Part shown: positions 12,532 through 27,397 of the stretch, piece after piece
How positions within the stretch are numbered: the first letter of the stretch is position 1
Layout: each line of letters opens with the position of its first letter
Assembly (NCBI GenBank): GCA_000320605.2
Contig: KB445796.1
Span: 1,221,124 to 1,285,123 of the forward strand
Source of the DNA: Gelatoporia subvermispora B
Lineage: Eukaryota > Basidiomycota > Agaricomycetes > Polyporales > Gelatoporiaceae
Length of the DNA: 64,000 nucleotides
Direction of reading: 5' to 3'
Position numbers and translations under genes: made by a program
The notes under the pieces: generated by a model
Database searches by the model: none
What the model saw: only the letters and a program-made list of their open reading frames with translations
Told to the model about the DNA's origin: nothing

Positions 12532-14962
12532 GGCTGCGAGATGCGTCGATATCCGCGCAGTATCGTCCGCCGGGGGAGAGATGAAGGGTATGAAGGAGGT
12601 ATTAAAGGGGAGGGGTCTTTACATGACTAGAACGCCTCCTGCGCCATAAGAGCGGACGAAATATCCCTGGCCTTTCGCCCGATCTCCCAACAGATCTTGA
12701 TCATCAGGTACTTTACTACTTATGGCTGTGCGTGTCATGTCGGAGTGCAAATATTAGGGGAGTCAGCCTCTCATACAGGTCGGATTTGCAGCGGAGTCGA
12801 AATAAGACAATGCGTTTCAATTACCTAAGCAACAAGACGTGCATCCCATCTACTGGTCCCCGTCGCCCTCGTGTTCCTCCTGTTCTCTCTCGCCGCCGCC
12901 AGTCCCTCCTGACCTCCTCTCTCGGTCTTAGTATGCTACCTTAATTCCAGATTAGCCTCATTGCACCCAGGAAGCATACCCTCTCTCGGCCCAGCCAGCG
13001 CGATAGGTATATCAATAACGGTCGGCCGGTCTTGGCACCCCATTGAAGGTGATACTCGTGTCCATGTCTTGATGGATGGCATCCAAGTCTTCGCCGACTG
13101 GGAAACGAGCGCGCCGCACGGTCGTCCAGGCCGTGTCTGTTTCATCCGGTGACATTTCTGCCACGCGGCCTGGCATCTCTCACCGGTTTCCCACCTTGAG
13201 TTGTGAGGCTCAACGGGTGGGCAAAGGATGCAAACCTTGCCGAAGATATCCCGCCGTCATTCATCGTCCCGCAGGAGTTTTGGAGGGCACATCTTGGGCA
13301 GATCGTATTGGAAGATAAGTACGTACGTCAGTCGCTCGGTCCCGTATAGAGAAGCGCAGCGCGAGGCCGCTAAAATCGCGCCCCGGAATATTCGGGTACG
13401 ATTATGTCCATCATTACCCTGTCCCATGCATACAAATCAGACGCCCAGTTTTTGCCATTGCATTACCTTCTCGTTCGCTCTGTTCATCACATCAGGTGTA
13501 ACGATCGCGCACTACTTGCAGATTGATATTGTAAAGCTGCGTCAAGGCACATGTTGCGAGGGATCAACTATTCGATTCCCTGTGGTAACCTTCAAGATTT
13601 GATGTGAAGCAAGTACGAGCGGGTCACGCACGCTCATAACCTTCTAACGCGTCAAGTGGAGCGGAAACTATGTGCGAGGCGGCAAGCGCCCCCAAATTCC
13701 CCCATGTGCACTCAGATGCACACACATACGCGAGATTAACTTGCCAACGGGGTGACGGAGCACTGGCGACGCAGTCACCCCAGCAACCGGACGTTTGCAG
13801 GAGCCTGCGTCTCCCACATCGCTGTCAAGTGCCACGCGCTCAAAAGCGCTCTTGTCCTGCAGGCCTTGTACAGGCCTTTTGAGCAAGAGATACAGATTGA
13901 GCTCCTGAACACAGTTCGATCTATAGCCTGTCCGTCGGTATGCTCCAGATCCCTGGTAGGATCCGACAGCCCGGGAACAGCGGAATCACTCCCCATTGGC
14001 GCACCTTCTCACACGACAAGCTTTGATACGATAGCACTCTTGTAGCCTGACATTTTCACGAACGGTTCTTGCCATACATCGTCACGTTCAGAGACAAGCA
14101 CCGCCTTCGCTCGCGTGTCATCCATCCGTATCATTCGTCGCTGTAGAGGGTCATTGCAAGCACCGTTATTCACGTGGTCTCGCAGTGCGGGGCGAACTTC
14201 GGATAGGAGAGAGAGCCTCGTCAGCCACCCGCCGCGCCCGCCTTCATGCCCGCCATCCGCCCGCCGCCACCCGCCGCTTCTTCCGGCGTCTAACCCACGA
14301 GGGCAGTATCGGAGCAGTGCTTTGTACCTTCATAATTATTCCGCTCGCTACCGCCATCCTCGGTGTGCCCTCAGTCAGCAAATTAGATGGCCCTCGACGT
14401 TTCGTGGCATGTCAGCCTGGCGAGGATTCCCGGATTCTCGGACATTAGGCCAGCTTATGCGGGCTCCAGCGGAATTACTAAATCGGGAAATTCCGAGGAT
14501 GGGATGATCAAGAACCAGTAAGAACCCCGGCCATGGAAATGTCGCAAACCGATGGCGAAAAAGACTGCCATAGCGTTGTGAGTGGCAGTCGGGTCCTGTG
14601 TCGCCACTATGAGTTGGATTGAGTTGGATTGATGATTAACTGGTTTCTAGCTATCACTTGTCCGACCACCGTCGAATCTTGAAAGATGTTGACAGATGCA
14701 CTTACAGCGCGTGTACGAATGACGGCGCTTGAGCGACACGCTGATGTTCACTCGCACACAAGTTGTTGACGGTGGCGCCGATGATATGTATACGGCATCT
14801 ATTCCATGTACTGTATGCATGGTCCAGCGCATCAAACGACGACACATACTACAAACAACCTTGCGGAAAAACCTTGATAGGTAGTCACAGGCGTAAGCAT
14901 CCTCGGGCTACATCCTACCATGCCCGAGGGAGTTGTTCAGCACGAAGGTGCACTACAGCGGC
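12532..14962. other. Intergenic stretch, no gene recognised
   Basis: Separates GT61 from the SDR gene. A short plus-strand frame at 13752-14045 has a peptide loosely like zinc-finger or DUF3505-type fragments, but it lacks the paired Cys/His and intron structure needed to call it. Nothing else is supported. Confidence 0.45.
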
Positions 14963-14970
14963 TATAAAAA
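14963..14970 (+). promoter_or_regulatory. TATA box of the SDR gene
   Basis: TATAAAAA lies 84 bases before the SDR start codon, a usual distance for a fungal core promoter with a short leader. Confidence 0.6.
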
Positions 14971-15046
14971 CTTTCGCTGCACGCACTCAGAGGTTCAGTA
15001 CAACTCCTCATAGAACGCTCTCACATCCCACAAGTCGATCTCAGCA

Positions 15047-16402
15047 ATGTCTCAACCGCAATCGCTCATCCTGGTAGGTGTTGGTGTACAACTCCGATCT
15101 ACAGTACCGTTAACGCCGTCCACCGGCTCGCCGGAATAGGTGACCGGGGCATCTGGATTCCTTGGCTCCACCGTCGTTCACCAGCTGCTCGAGGCTGGCT
15201 ACCGTGTCCGAGGGTACGTATTTATTCATCGACGACTCAACCAGCGACTCATCTCGCTGAATAGCACGGTCCGCTCGAGCAAGGTTGCCCTTGTCCAAGA
15301 GGGCTGGGCCGATTACAAGGACAGATTCGAGGCAGTGGGCGTCGATGATCTGGTTGCCGGAGACTTCTCTGCGGCTTTGAAGGGTGCGCGCGATCGACAC
15401 ACGTTTACTTACAGCTTTGCTGACGTCGATTTCCAGGTGTCAGCGGCGTGATTCACACCGCTGCTCCTCTCGCTGGGCGACAGGATCCTGAAGCAGCTCT
15501 CCAAGTAAGTACATCGCCACGCTCCTTCGAACAAGTATTGAACATGTACAGGTTGCCGTTGAAGGAAGCCTGAACGTCCTGCGTCAAGCCGAAAAAGCAG
15601 GCATCACCAAGTTTTCGTATGTCAGCAGTGTCGTCACCATCTGCGACATGGACAAGCTCGGTGGTCCGGGAGGCAACGATCAGAGTAAGTGACGGCAATT
15701 TTGTGAATGTGTTTGCGCTCATGGCTTGCATAACAGCTTGGAACTCCGTCACGAGAGAGCAGGCAATCGCTCCAGATGTCAATGCCATGGTTGCGTACGC
15801 TGCCGAGAAGAAGTTCTCCGAACTTGCTGTCTGGGAGTTTGCCGAGAAGCACCCCCACGTTGACATAACATCTGGTTCGTGCGGTCGTATATCCGATAAC
15901 TGCACGTCGTTGACACGTTCCTGTTCCAGTCAACCCTCCGTTCTTCTACGGCCCGTTCGCCCCAGGGTTCCGCGCACCCGAAGGCAACATCTCTTCCCTC
16001 AGCACAAACGCCTTCATCTACCAGCTCCTCAATGATGGCCAGCCTCTAGCCCAGCTTCCCGCGTGGGTCGACGTTCGCGATGTTGCGAAGGCCTGCGTCC
16101 TCGCCCTCTCTTCCTCGCCCGCGTCTAAGGTTGGCCGCAAGCGTATCCTGCTCAGCGGCGAGTGGTGGGGGTTCAAGCAGGCTGCGGAGTACCTCTCCGA
16201 AGTCCGCCCGGAACTGCGTGACCGCATCAACAAGGCTGCCTGGAATGCTCCTCCGGCGCCGAAGTCTTGGGTGGACACCACGCGGGCGCAGGAGGTGCTG
16301 GGCTGGAAGGCGACGCCGTGGCACGATTCGCTTGTCGCCGCTGTTGACTCTCTGATCAAGCTCGAGAAGGAATGGGCAAGCAAGGGTCTGACTCCGAAGT
16401 AG
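15047..16402 (+). CDS. NAD(P)-dependent extended SDR reductase (dihydroflavonol 4-reductase-like)
   Basis: An extended short-chain dehydrogenase of the epimerase / dihydroflavonol-reductase-like group, which reduces carbonyl groups or oxidises alcohols using NAD(P)H. Exon 1 (15047-15073) gives only nine residues; exon 2 starts at 15140 with VTGASGFLGSTVV, the TGxxGxxG nucleotide-binding loop. Later exons give a KVALVQEGW segment, IHTAAPLAG, EGSLNVLRQAEKAGITKFSYVSSV and the catalytic YAAEK (YxxxK) before a C-terminal half with VNPPFFYGP, WVDVRDVAKACVLAL and a VLGWKATPWHDSL ending. Around six introns of about 50-65 bases are spliced in phase. Substrate cannot be told. A clear TATA box precedes it. 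It converges tail to tail with the manganese peroxidase gene, leaving 463 bases between stops. Confidence 0.93.
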
Positions 16403-16865
16403 TATGATCGACCAGAGTCTAGACTAGTTACAACACTGTATCTGCCATGTAATTCCTGCGAACGCTAATTCATTTAGACGTCACCTTTTGCGAAAGTGCT
16501 TTGCGAACCTCAGTCCGTCACATAGCTGCGACCTGTCCCTGAGTCTCAGCTATGACAATCGATGAACGGCCTAAGCTTAACGAATCGACTTTCACTTGGC
16601 GCACTCTACCACTCGAGAAGATTTGATATTATAGCATACCTGTAGCCTGACGTTTACCAGAGACAATGTATGACAACCTGCCTTGAGATAGCCATTGCCA
16701 AACCTGCGAGCCACGATTTCTTACTGCAGCTTTATCAAGCTTACTCTCGACCACAGAAGTCAATCTCGATGCCGATTGTACAAACACGATACCCAATCCC
16801 TAAATTGACGAGTCTCGATAAACATATCACAATCAGACACCCAAGCTATGATCAGAAACGATGCT

Positions 16866-18354
<1,489 letters not shown>

Positions 18355-18421
18355 TGGAGCTAGACCGGGTGAAGAACGAGAGAACTCGAAGTCCTGGAGA
18401 CTTGACCATGCTACCGACCAA

Positions 18422-18429
18422 CTTTTATA
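18422..18429 (-). promoter_or_regulatory. TATA box of the manganese peroxidase gene
   Basis: On the minus strand TATAAAAG lies about 70 bases before the MnP start codon at 18354, a standard distance for a fungal class II peroxidase promoter. Confidence 0.6.
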
Positions 18430-18449
18430 CCGCGCAATGCGACAACGTC

Positions 18450-21400
18450 TGAAGACCAATATTCTGCCTTGGAAAAATTTGTTGAATGGCGAGCACCAAT
18501 AAAATCTCGCGTTTCCAGGACTGTGAGTCGCCAGTTACGAGGCACTGGTAGGCCCGGAGCTCTGGGACGCGGACAGGAACCAATCGTTCTAAACCAGGCC
18601 TCGGGCCCGGGGTGGCCCGTACCCATGGGTGCATGTAGTCTGCAAGAACCTGTACGGGTCAGTCCCGGAACCGGTAGGATCTTAAAATGGCGTCGAGGTG
18701 TGCGACCTACCATGGTCGGACCCTAATAGTAGGCATGGGAAAGTGTAGTACGCCATTTTTGGTGATACGTCGGCCGGGCGCCTGACAAATAAAGTGAAAG
18801 CTATTCCCACCGGATAGGTCAGTATCTCAACCGGTCTGCGAACAAATTGGACGTGTGCCGCAGTAGTGGGAGGGAACAATGGTATGGTAGACGGCACTTC
18901 CTGAGGACTGCACTGAATTCGCGCGTGCGCGACCAGGGGTATTGGACAGCTGTGGCAGTTGGCGATCCCTGCCGGTGGGAGACATAGGCTGGTTTCCATA
19001 CCTGATCTGTAGAGTCCCAGGAATCCTAACCAAAACACGGGTAGTGGTCACGGCCTACTATCTCCGTTGGCGCGGGGCATCGAGTCAATTCCTTAACAAG
19101 ACTATGTTTGTGCTATGGTGGTTGTCATCCATCGGCTTCGATCACTGAACTCCGGGAACGTATGTAGCGAGGTTGAGTAACTCTCACACAGACTGCAAGC
19201 CAGTAGTGTCAGAGTCCAAATATAAAGATGACAACAGGGAATGTAGCAGAACGACAAAAGTATTGCCGGTAGTTCCGTCTGGCGGGCCCAGCACCGTAGG
19301 CGATGCACAAACGCAGATTGCGGGACCGAGAGAAGAGGTGATATGAATGAAGACTCCAATACCGAGGATGGGCTCCACAGTCGTTTTGCACGTGCAAAGT
19401 TGAGACGTTGGACTAGAAGCTCGCGGGAAACTCAAGTGGGCGCTTTCCTTCTCCGAGCACAGCCTGTGAGCCTGGCGCCTGACTGACTCATTCGCACACT
19501 CACATATGTCTGCGTCGAGAGGCTGCGATTCTCCCGCGGGTAACGCAGTAATCCGGAAATGGCATGGATCTATCTGCCAAGACAGCCTCGCTTCTCACAA
19601 TTAGACATTCCCATCTATTTTCGGTTTTCGTTCAATTTTGCAATATAGTCACACATGCCTGCCAAGTCGTGCTTCGTCATGGACGAAAAATGCGGCAGCA
19701 CTCAGTAGGCTCTCCTATGTACAATACTCCCTGGATCAATCAGAAAAGCCGAGTTTGCAATGCGATGTGACAAATTTATACCTGGGCGATGGGTTAAGGA
19801 AAGACTAAGGAAGTCGGCTTATACTATATCGACTCTTAAGAAAGTTGCTTTGGCATGTATGTCTAGCGCATCGATGTGCTGCTGAAATAATGGTCTGAAT
19901 GTGCTCAGCATTTCGAAACAATACTAGGCCAATGAACGCTTGCACTTAGAGCATTTTCAGCAGGCCAAGTTAGGCTAGACAAAGGCAGCAGCACAGTACC
20001 TCAACACTTAGGTGTAGATCAAGATAATATCAGGGCGTCCATCTCAATCCGTCGGAGCTCCGCCATTCGTTGTTCCAGTGCAAGAGATACTGGCGACTAC
20101 GGACCTCAGCGGATCAAGCATAGACGGCTCCGGCTACCTTAGACACACACTCAAATCATATGGCAACTAGATTGCGATGATGCAGCTTGCTACGGCATCT
20201 GTTACCTTTGTTCTGCGTGCATACGCCTGTATTTCCTCCAAAACTACGAAGCCATCGCGTCCTGATTTCATCGATATAGGCTGGCTCCAAATGCAACTAA
20301 GTATAACACCGCCGAAGCACACATTCACTGCCTTCCGACCGAGACGACCGATGTCCACGTTCGGCCATGTCGAGCTCATAGTATACCTTACGGGCTTTCC
20401 CATCGTTCACAAGCCCAATCAATTGTGTTGTGAACCGCGAGAGTGAAGACAGAGGGAGGTGGTGCGAAGCTACCTGAGGTCAGAGAGACACAGTTGTCCT
20501 TTCTTGACTCGTGAGATGTTCCTGCAAGGGAACCCAACCCTATCAAAATATGTCCGCCAGTTATGATATCAACTACGACGACGGCATTCGAAGCTTCTCA
20601 GGCATAGAAATTGGCATGTGCACTCATATCCGTATCATAATCCCGAGGCGATGACTGGCTACACTGAGGATGATAATGTTAGCAATGCCGACAGACCCTG
20701 CCACAGCGTCGCGGGGTAACAGTTCCTCGGGATCAATGCAACGGCCAAACTAGCTCATGAGATTGCTTGCTAATGTCTACCACGTTCGATACCGGCAAGG
20801 TGTGTGAAGCTGACGCAGATCTCGACGTCAAAACAATTCTGGGGTACTGATGCTACGGAGAGAGTGCTTTTTGTAAGTAGCAGCCTCAGGCGGGCTCGCG
20901 ATCCCACTATTCTGACGACTGTCCGTCTTCCTAGCCACACATCAATTTCGATTGCTCTGCAACATCGAAACTGTCGTCTTTCAGTGATGCAAGCTTGGAT
21001 CATTTCCGACGCAAAATCACGTAGGGCTACCACCTATGACAACTCTAAGTGGACGCGAATGCAACGGGACCTTGTTCATAGGTAAATGTCCCAATGTCGC
21101 GCTTCGAGGCTATATCGGAACCCGCAGATAAGTCCCGATGTCTTGAGGCTGATATCGAAACGATGGTAGCAATCCTCTTTACCAATATCCTTGTCAGATG
21201 GAATTGCCGTAAAATAATGTCTACCTACGAATATCTCCCTACATCTCAGTACGTAAAGGACCTTAGATTTAAAGGATCTATAGATGCATCGATGATCTCC
21301 TAAATGGACGTGAACGCATCTCGGGGTAAGGAGTAACAGCACGTCCGTACATCGATATGCTATATTTTATGATGGAAGGTATGCGAGGGCGAAGGTGACA

Positions 21401-21731
21401 ACATCCCGCTATCGGCGAGTGACACTTGAACATAAGCCAACGCAAGCAAACACAATGAGCGAAAGACGGGACGCGAATGGAGGGCCACCAGTATGTTCAC
21501 CTAATAGTCGGTTCAGCCCTCTACAACGCGCCCATCAGAGACGCGTCTCAGCCACCTGCGTCTCCAGGCACAGCAAAACGGTGCACGTCCAACACGGGAC
21601 CTCGTGCCGTCGGCATCTGCGGTGTTGCACCGCACGGTCAGCGACGCGGTTGTGCCGATTCTCCTCTCCCACGACCCGAGCTCTCCGGCCACGGCTGTGG
21701 GAGGACAAGCGATAAATCGAGGGACAGCAGG
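18450..21731. other. Gene-poor stretch, possible decayed transposon ends
   Basis: No intact gene. At about 18540-18680 there is a run of GC-rich near-palindromic words (cccggagc, cgggcccgggg, tcccggaaccggt) that resembles the ends of hAT-type DNA elements, but no partner end or target duplication was found. The rest (19.1-21.4 kb) is AT-richer sequence with only short unrelated frames. Confidence 0.35.
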
Positions 21732-24700
21732 TCAAGATTCGGGAAAGAAGCCCATCAAGTTCGCATCCGCATTGACGCGCTCCCCGCCGCTCGCCAGGAC
21801 GGCTCGCCAGCTCTGGAGGCGTATCGCCATGAGCTCGTCCCATACGAGCATCGGCTGCTGCTCGCCCTTGCGCACGAATGCACGGACGTGGCCCTCCCAG
21901 CGTTTCATCAGGCGGAACTTCGCCTCGTTCGACAAGAGGAACGTTCGGCTCTGGTCGAACGGCGGCTGGCCCTCCTGGTACGCAAGCACCGCGACTTGCG
22001 CAAACCAATAGAACGGTAGAGGGTTGAACATGAATGGCGGCTCCTCGTTCGGCGCCACCTGCGCCGTCTCGGGCGACTGCATCCAGCTCTGCAACCAGCG
22101 GTGCAGCATCAGCTGCATCAGGTAGATGCGCTCCTGGCTGACCGGATGTGGGACAGTGGGCACCGTGTGGTCCTTCTGCGCGTCGAGCTCCGGTAAATGC
22201 TCCTCTAGGTATGCCTCAAAGAATCTGCGGATAATGGCATGTATCGTGACTTGCTGCGCGAATGCTGTTTGCATAAGGATAGGATTAAAGGTGGGATCTG
22301 GCACCGCTAGCTTCGAGTAGATGTCTTGCAGGAAGGTACCGCAGAGGCGCTGGGAGAGGTCGCCATACAGCGACGGTTGCTTCAACTTCTCTACCCATTC
22401 TTCCGGACACGTAGCCGTCCAAAGCGCATCCTCGCACGGGAGGCCGATGTTGAATTCGTCCGAGGGGAACGTCGGCCTTAGGTTGTAGTACATGCTATGG
22501 ACAGAGTCGTGTAGGTAGCAAACTACGAGTGCCCTAAGCGCGTGTGAGTATAAGAAGCAGAGACATCAGCGGGGACGCACCTTTTCGCCATTTCATGCAA
22601 TGCCCATTCACGCCACGCGCGCCGTGCTGAAGCGCAGTTGTCTATGGGCGGAGGTCGCCAATTAGCCGTACTCTGCACAAAACCACTCATCCAGATCATC
22701 TGAAGGCCCGAATGAGACTTGAGACATTAAATTGGAGTAACGCATACCATCATGATCATGCCGTGATATACGGTAGAGGATGCCCGTTGTTCGTGCTGCC
22801 CGTGGAACAAACCTATGGTTTGAATAAGAACTGCCGCGAGTGCGAGGTATGTTTGCTGCTCGTGGTCCTTGGGGTTCTGCGCCTGTGCGAAAGTCAATAA
22901 GAGCGTTTACAAAGACGTATGACCTATAACAGAACATACAAATTCAGCGATGAGCTCGTCTCGTGCCGAAGCCAATGTTGAATCGATGTAATCTGTAGCT
23001 GCCCGTGTTCGCACATACAATGCCCCGCATGCGCGCATAGCGGACAGGAGTATGGGCGGTTTGCCAATCTCACACCATGTTGGTAGGTGAATTAACGGCA
23101 TATTGTGATGATATGCGTTGAGGTAGAGGTTATCTACACGGTTTATTTTAGTATCAGCGATACGAGACAAGTCATGCAATCAGGGTTTGGAGTCCAGTAA
23201 GACTCACAGTAATACCGTAATTCCGAGTCTGAATGCTCGCTTGAACCAGCCTGAACCATCGTCCTCGGTGCTTCTTCGGGTGGTGATGTAGGATCTGCTG
23301 TTAGACGCGACGCGGTTCCTGTTGTAGGTATTGCATCACCCTCTAGCGGAGCCTGCGCCTGTACCCCGAGACCAACCGTAACTCCGTCTACAGGATCGAC
23401 CACAGCAGGTGACGTAGTTCCTGTGCCAGAGAGCTCCGACAGATTATTATCCAAAGGGAACAAGAACGTCGTTTCGAAATGATTCGAGTGCGGAGCGCTT
23501 ATGTCCAGCGCAGCCGCGACATCCGTATCCGCTACGTCCGGCGTGGCGCTATCTCCGACAATATCATCCGCACTGACGAACGAATCCTGCCAGTCCGCCT
23601 GTGCGGGAAAGATGTTCGAGAAGACGAGGTCGTCAAAGAGCTCGTTGGGGATGAAGTCCTCCGGAAATGGCCGTGCAGGTGTCTTGCCGTCGCCAGGCCG
23701 ATTACGCATCATAGCGTCATTGTTCTGCGGGTGGTTGAACACGTCCCATACGGTAGAAGAGGCTGAAGCGGGTATGCCGCTTTGTGGCGTCTCTGGGACA
23801 GCAGGAAGAGATGGTGATGTGGACGCCATTGAGTCAGAGGAATGGGAGCTGGACCCAGGATGCTCGGGTGGCGTCGGGTCGCTGTGTTGCAATTGCGAGC
23901 TGTTCGCCAAGGTTGGACTGGAAGAGGCTTGCGAATCCCCGTTGGTGGGAGATGTGGTCGCATCGGAAAGCTGAGGGGATGACTTCTGAGGCATGACATC
24001 AGGCCCAGTAACATAGATGCATTCGCGTTTTCGAGCTACGCATTTCGAACAGGGGCGCTGCAGGTCGCATTTGATCTTAGAGTCAGCGCATGCTTGGCAG
24101 GACTTCCGCCTCGAACGGCCAGCGTGCGCTCTGCATGAATCAAAGATTGATCAGCATACAACGGATGACTGAGCATGTGTCGACGTGAGAGTATAGGCCT
24201 GACATCATAAGATCCGTATGTAATGTGGCGGGAGATGCACGTCATGAGTAGAAGTATGACAGCGCCCTCAACCGATAACCGTAGGTACGAATAGGAACAG
24301 ATGGACAGAAGTACTCACGGATCTCCACAGCTACGTTTGTGGCGGGTAAGAAGGTCGCTGCGGGTGAATTGCGAATGACACCTCTGAATGGCGAGTAAAT
24401 ATCTGGACCATGGTATGCATAGAGCAAGCGTACATCACACTCGTGCAGACGTTCATTGGAATCTGCAAACACATTAGCATATAGCCGCTAAATTGATACT
24501 GGAAACACGCGAACATACGCGTTCGCATGTGTCTGTTCAAGTGCGTCGTCCTGGTGAACTTTGCTGAACATAGAGGGCACAACTTAGTCTGCGGGAGAGA
24601 TGGTATGTTGCCCCCATGCCGGCGCATCTTGGAGATCTTGCCAGTTTGACTGGATTCTGCCTGAGGCTGCATCAAGCGAGATGATAAAGAGTTAGAAAGG

Positions 24701-24774
24701 GGCGCTTGACTTGTCGAAGACTCCGTCTTCATGGTGGTGGGCTTTATAGGGGCAGATTGTTGCGAAGAAGACAT
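21732..24774 (-). CDS. Transcription factor with C2H2 and Zn2Cys6 fingers plus fungal-specific domain
   Basis: A nuclear DNA-binding regulator. Exons read down the minus strand. Exon 1 and the small exons after it hold two tandem zinc fingers: CPLCSAKFTRTTHLNRHMRTH, and CDRCHSQFTRSDLLTRHKRSC, whose last ligand is Cys. The next exon has a Zn2Cys6 binuclear cluster, CQACADSKIKCDLQRPC followed by SKCVARKREC, with the standard spacing. A Ser/Pro/Thr-rich linker of about 280 residues follows. From 23140 down come small exons with LYLNAYHHNMPLIHLPTW, WREWALHEMAKR and LHDSVHSMYYNLRPTF with NIGLPCEDALW, which is the Fungal_trans (PF04082) domain. The start is the ATG at 24774; the stop is TGA at 21732. 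Many introns are short and phase-consistent. Targets are unknown; the neighbouring GH79 and MnP genes make a role in carbon or secreted-enzyme control possible, but that is a guess. Confidence 0.92.
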
Positions 24775-25589
24775 TTTGAATGATGTTGGGCAAGATGATG
24801 GGGAGAAGGAGGATTTGCGCGCTATACGCGGCCGTGCATATCCCGAAACCGTCGGCGGAATGGCTTGCGAGTTGCTCGAATCATGCCGGGTGGGGAGTCT
24901 TAACGCTCTCTGATCTGGGCCTACCAGCGCCTAACCGCAACTCATATGCCTTATCAGGCGATTAGACGCCTGCGCGTGGCTCCTGCGGGCGAGACGTTAC
25001 CGTAACATTTGATTCCTTCGAGCTCTTTCTGGCGCGCATGAGTAACAGCGTTTGTTGGCTGACTCACATCTTACGAAGTTTTATCACGATGGCCCTACCA
25101 CTTTCGCCCGCCGCTCAATGGAGGGCTATGGCGGAGACCGCAACGGGCGGACCTCTTGGTCATTATAATATGTTTTCAGGTCTAGCGTACTGCCTATTGA
25201 CTAGCTTCTGGGAAGCCAGTCTTTCGAAGTTCGAATCGCGGAGCGCAACCACGAGAAGCCACGCAACGTATTCTTGGGTCTCACATGTCGGTTTCGTCGA
25301 GCCCGCCAGACATTATCAAAATGTTCCGAAAAATGTCCCTCGATCAAACTCGAATGAAACAAATCGATCAAAGATACCATCTCGGCGACTTGTTTGTGTC
25401 GCGGTCACGCATCGGAAAATCATCCGTGCTCTTGTAAGCATTGTCGCAAATCGATCCCTTACTGTTCGAGGCTCTTGAGCGCACGCGTTACAGGTCTCTC
25501 GATCTTCCAGAGGAACAGTGCGCGTCTAGCTCATGGCCCAACAGACTGTCGTAAACTAGCGAACCAGGACGTTCCGCAGACTCGGAACC
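24775..25589. other. Intergenic stretch between TF and GH79 genes
   Basis: An open frame at 25038-25478 (+, 146 codons) matches no family I know and is probably chance. Otherwise nothing is seen. It must include the promoter of the transcription factor at its low end. Confidence 0.45.
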
Positions 25590-27397
25590 TCATAAGACAA
25601 TGATCGCAGCCTCCGACGCGCGCAAGGTGACATTCGCTGCGCCCTCGACAATCTCGACGACTTCCATCACTTGCCTGCCAGTCGAAGTGCAGTCCACCGG
25701 GTTGAAGCTCCCTCCGCCGCCGATCGTGACTGCCGAACCCTGATCGACCTGCGCAGTAGCGTCTGGGGCTGTGAATCGAAGCAGCCCCGGACGACCGGTC
25801 GTCGTGAGTCCTGTAAGCGAAACCGTCGTGTTGGTGCGTACTCCTGTCCCATCATAATAGTTTGAGTTGGTGACCAGAACCCGAAGGGGTAAGCCTGATG
25901 CAGAGAAGACAGCGTACGCCCCAATGGCACCTTCACCGTCGTCAAGCATGGCGAGCTTCGTGCCATCCGTTCCGAGGAACTGGGACACGAATACGGCTCC
26001 GTAGTAGGGGCTGAACACTGTTCCATTGCCCCAAAAACAGTATGCCTAGACAAAAAAATGAGATGGTAAGCTCTCTTATTCAAGATCTGTAGAAAATGCA
26101 TCGAACACAGTTGCTTATCGTCCCTTGATGGAAGTACAATCTCCCTGTACCGATCAACGCGCTTTGGAGCACATAATCGACGATCCAGAGTGCAGCACCA
26201 AAAGTTGGGCTAATACCTCCGCCGCCGCAGGTGGCTTGATCGTGTATCTCCGTCAGCGAACACAAAGTTTAAACTTATGCAATCGCATAACGTCACCTGA
26301 ATTTGTCTCGCCGAAGAAATAAGGCTTGCCTGCCGCGTAAGTTGCTGCGGCTTCTGACTCGAATCCGGTGACGTACGAAACAATCCCTCTGGCAGCTGAC
26401 TATGAGCGGGGAGCATGGACTGCGCACGCTGACAGGATACGCACGAATGGCTCATAAGCTCTTCTAGATTGGTACTCGCGCCACCACACGCAGATTGGGG
26501 GTACGAGTGTCGTGAAACCGTCTTCACATTCGCAATGCCGCTCCCGATGCGGTCAAGCAGATCTTCGACCGTCCAGGAGATGTACACAGCCCCCTGGAAG
26601 ACATTCCCGAGCTAGCCTGGGATCAGATGGGAAAGCGACGCAGGGCTCACGACGCCAGCCCTTACCGTAGGCGCGAACGCAGCAAACCATGCCTTCTCGC
26701 TCGCTGCGTCGGTGTCTGGGCCCCATGTCGCACCCGTCGGCACGATAGGCGAGTTCGACGCGTACACTGCGGAGCAATGCCCGATCAGCTTCGCGGAGCA
26801 TGTGCGGGAGAAGAGCACTGGCACGTGCACACGCACAGTCTGGCTCATTCCCCAACTCAATCGCGAACAGGTTCTGCACCACTTGCGCCGCGCGCTGTGC
26901 GGCCGCGAGCGAATTTGTCTGATTGTTCAGCTGGCGGTTCAACCCGAGTGTGATCTCTCCGCCGAGCTGCTGGGCGAGCTCGAAAAAAGCTGGGCCATAG
27001 GTGAGCGAGTCCGGTGCGTCGGCGGGGCTTGCCACGGTATACTCCACTGCAGCAGCTAGAGAGGCGTCGTACGTCGCGCGGTCCCTAAATAGGATGTCTC
27101 TCGGTGGGTGCGGCCAATTCTCGATAAGATAACGACTGTGACCCACTGTGTTGTGCCACCGATACGCACTGCGGGGGGCGTCCCTCGCAAGGTGGCAAGA
27201 TTCGCGATACAATTGGCCGTCCCAGTAAGCTCGGTGTAGCCCGGAAATGCAAAGAATTCGATAGATAAGCTTAAAAGTGCAGGGTCGACACTTGCTGAGC
27301 CCGAGGGAGCGCTGCGCGGAACTGTAATGTTCTGTGAGCGGCTCGACAGGCAAGACGCGAGCAGCAAGGTGCCCAAGATCGCTTTCCCAGAACGCAT
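25590..27397 (-). CDS. Secreted GH79 beta-glucuronidase
   Basis: Glycoside hydrolase family 79 enzyme (heparanase-like clan), expected to remove glucuronic or 4-O-methylglucuronic acid from arabinogalactan or other glycans outside the cell. The start at 27397 gives a signal peptide (AILGTLLLASCLSS). Exons then encode VRIGGTTQ, DRATYDAS, DSLTYGPAFFELA, TLGLNRQLNN and AIELGNEPD, whose Glu is the acid/base residue. They continue through ATWGPDTDAASEKAW, NVFQGAVYIS, SRHSYPQSACGG and GKPYFFGETNS, whose Glu is the nucleophile. CGGGGISPTFGAALWI and RLYFHQGTISN follow, and a C-terminal beta domain ends in the TGA at 25590. Both catalytic glutamates are intact. Several introns of 45-60 bases are needed; each restores frame to the family sequence. 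Length is about 500 residues, normal for fungal GH79. Confidence 0.93.

Noticed and set aside
13752..14045. Possible zinc-finger/DUF3505-like fragment
   Set aside because: Key Cys and His pairs absent; similarity is only impressionistic.
18540..18680. hAT-like GC-rich transposon end
   Set aside because: No matching second end, no target duplication and no transposase remnant found.
25190..25260. Possible tRNA T-arm (AGTTCGAATCGC)
   Set aside because: The upstream 60 bases do not form D or anticodon arms.
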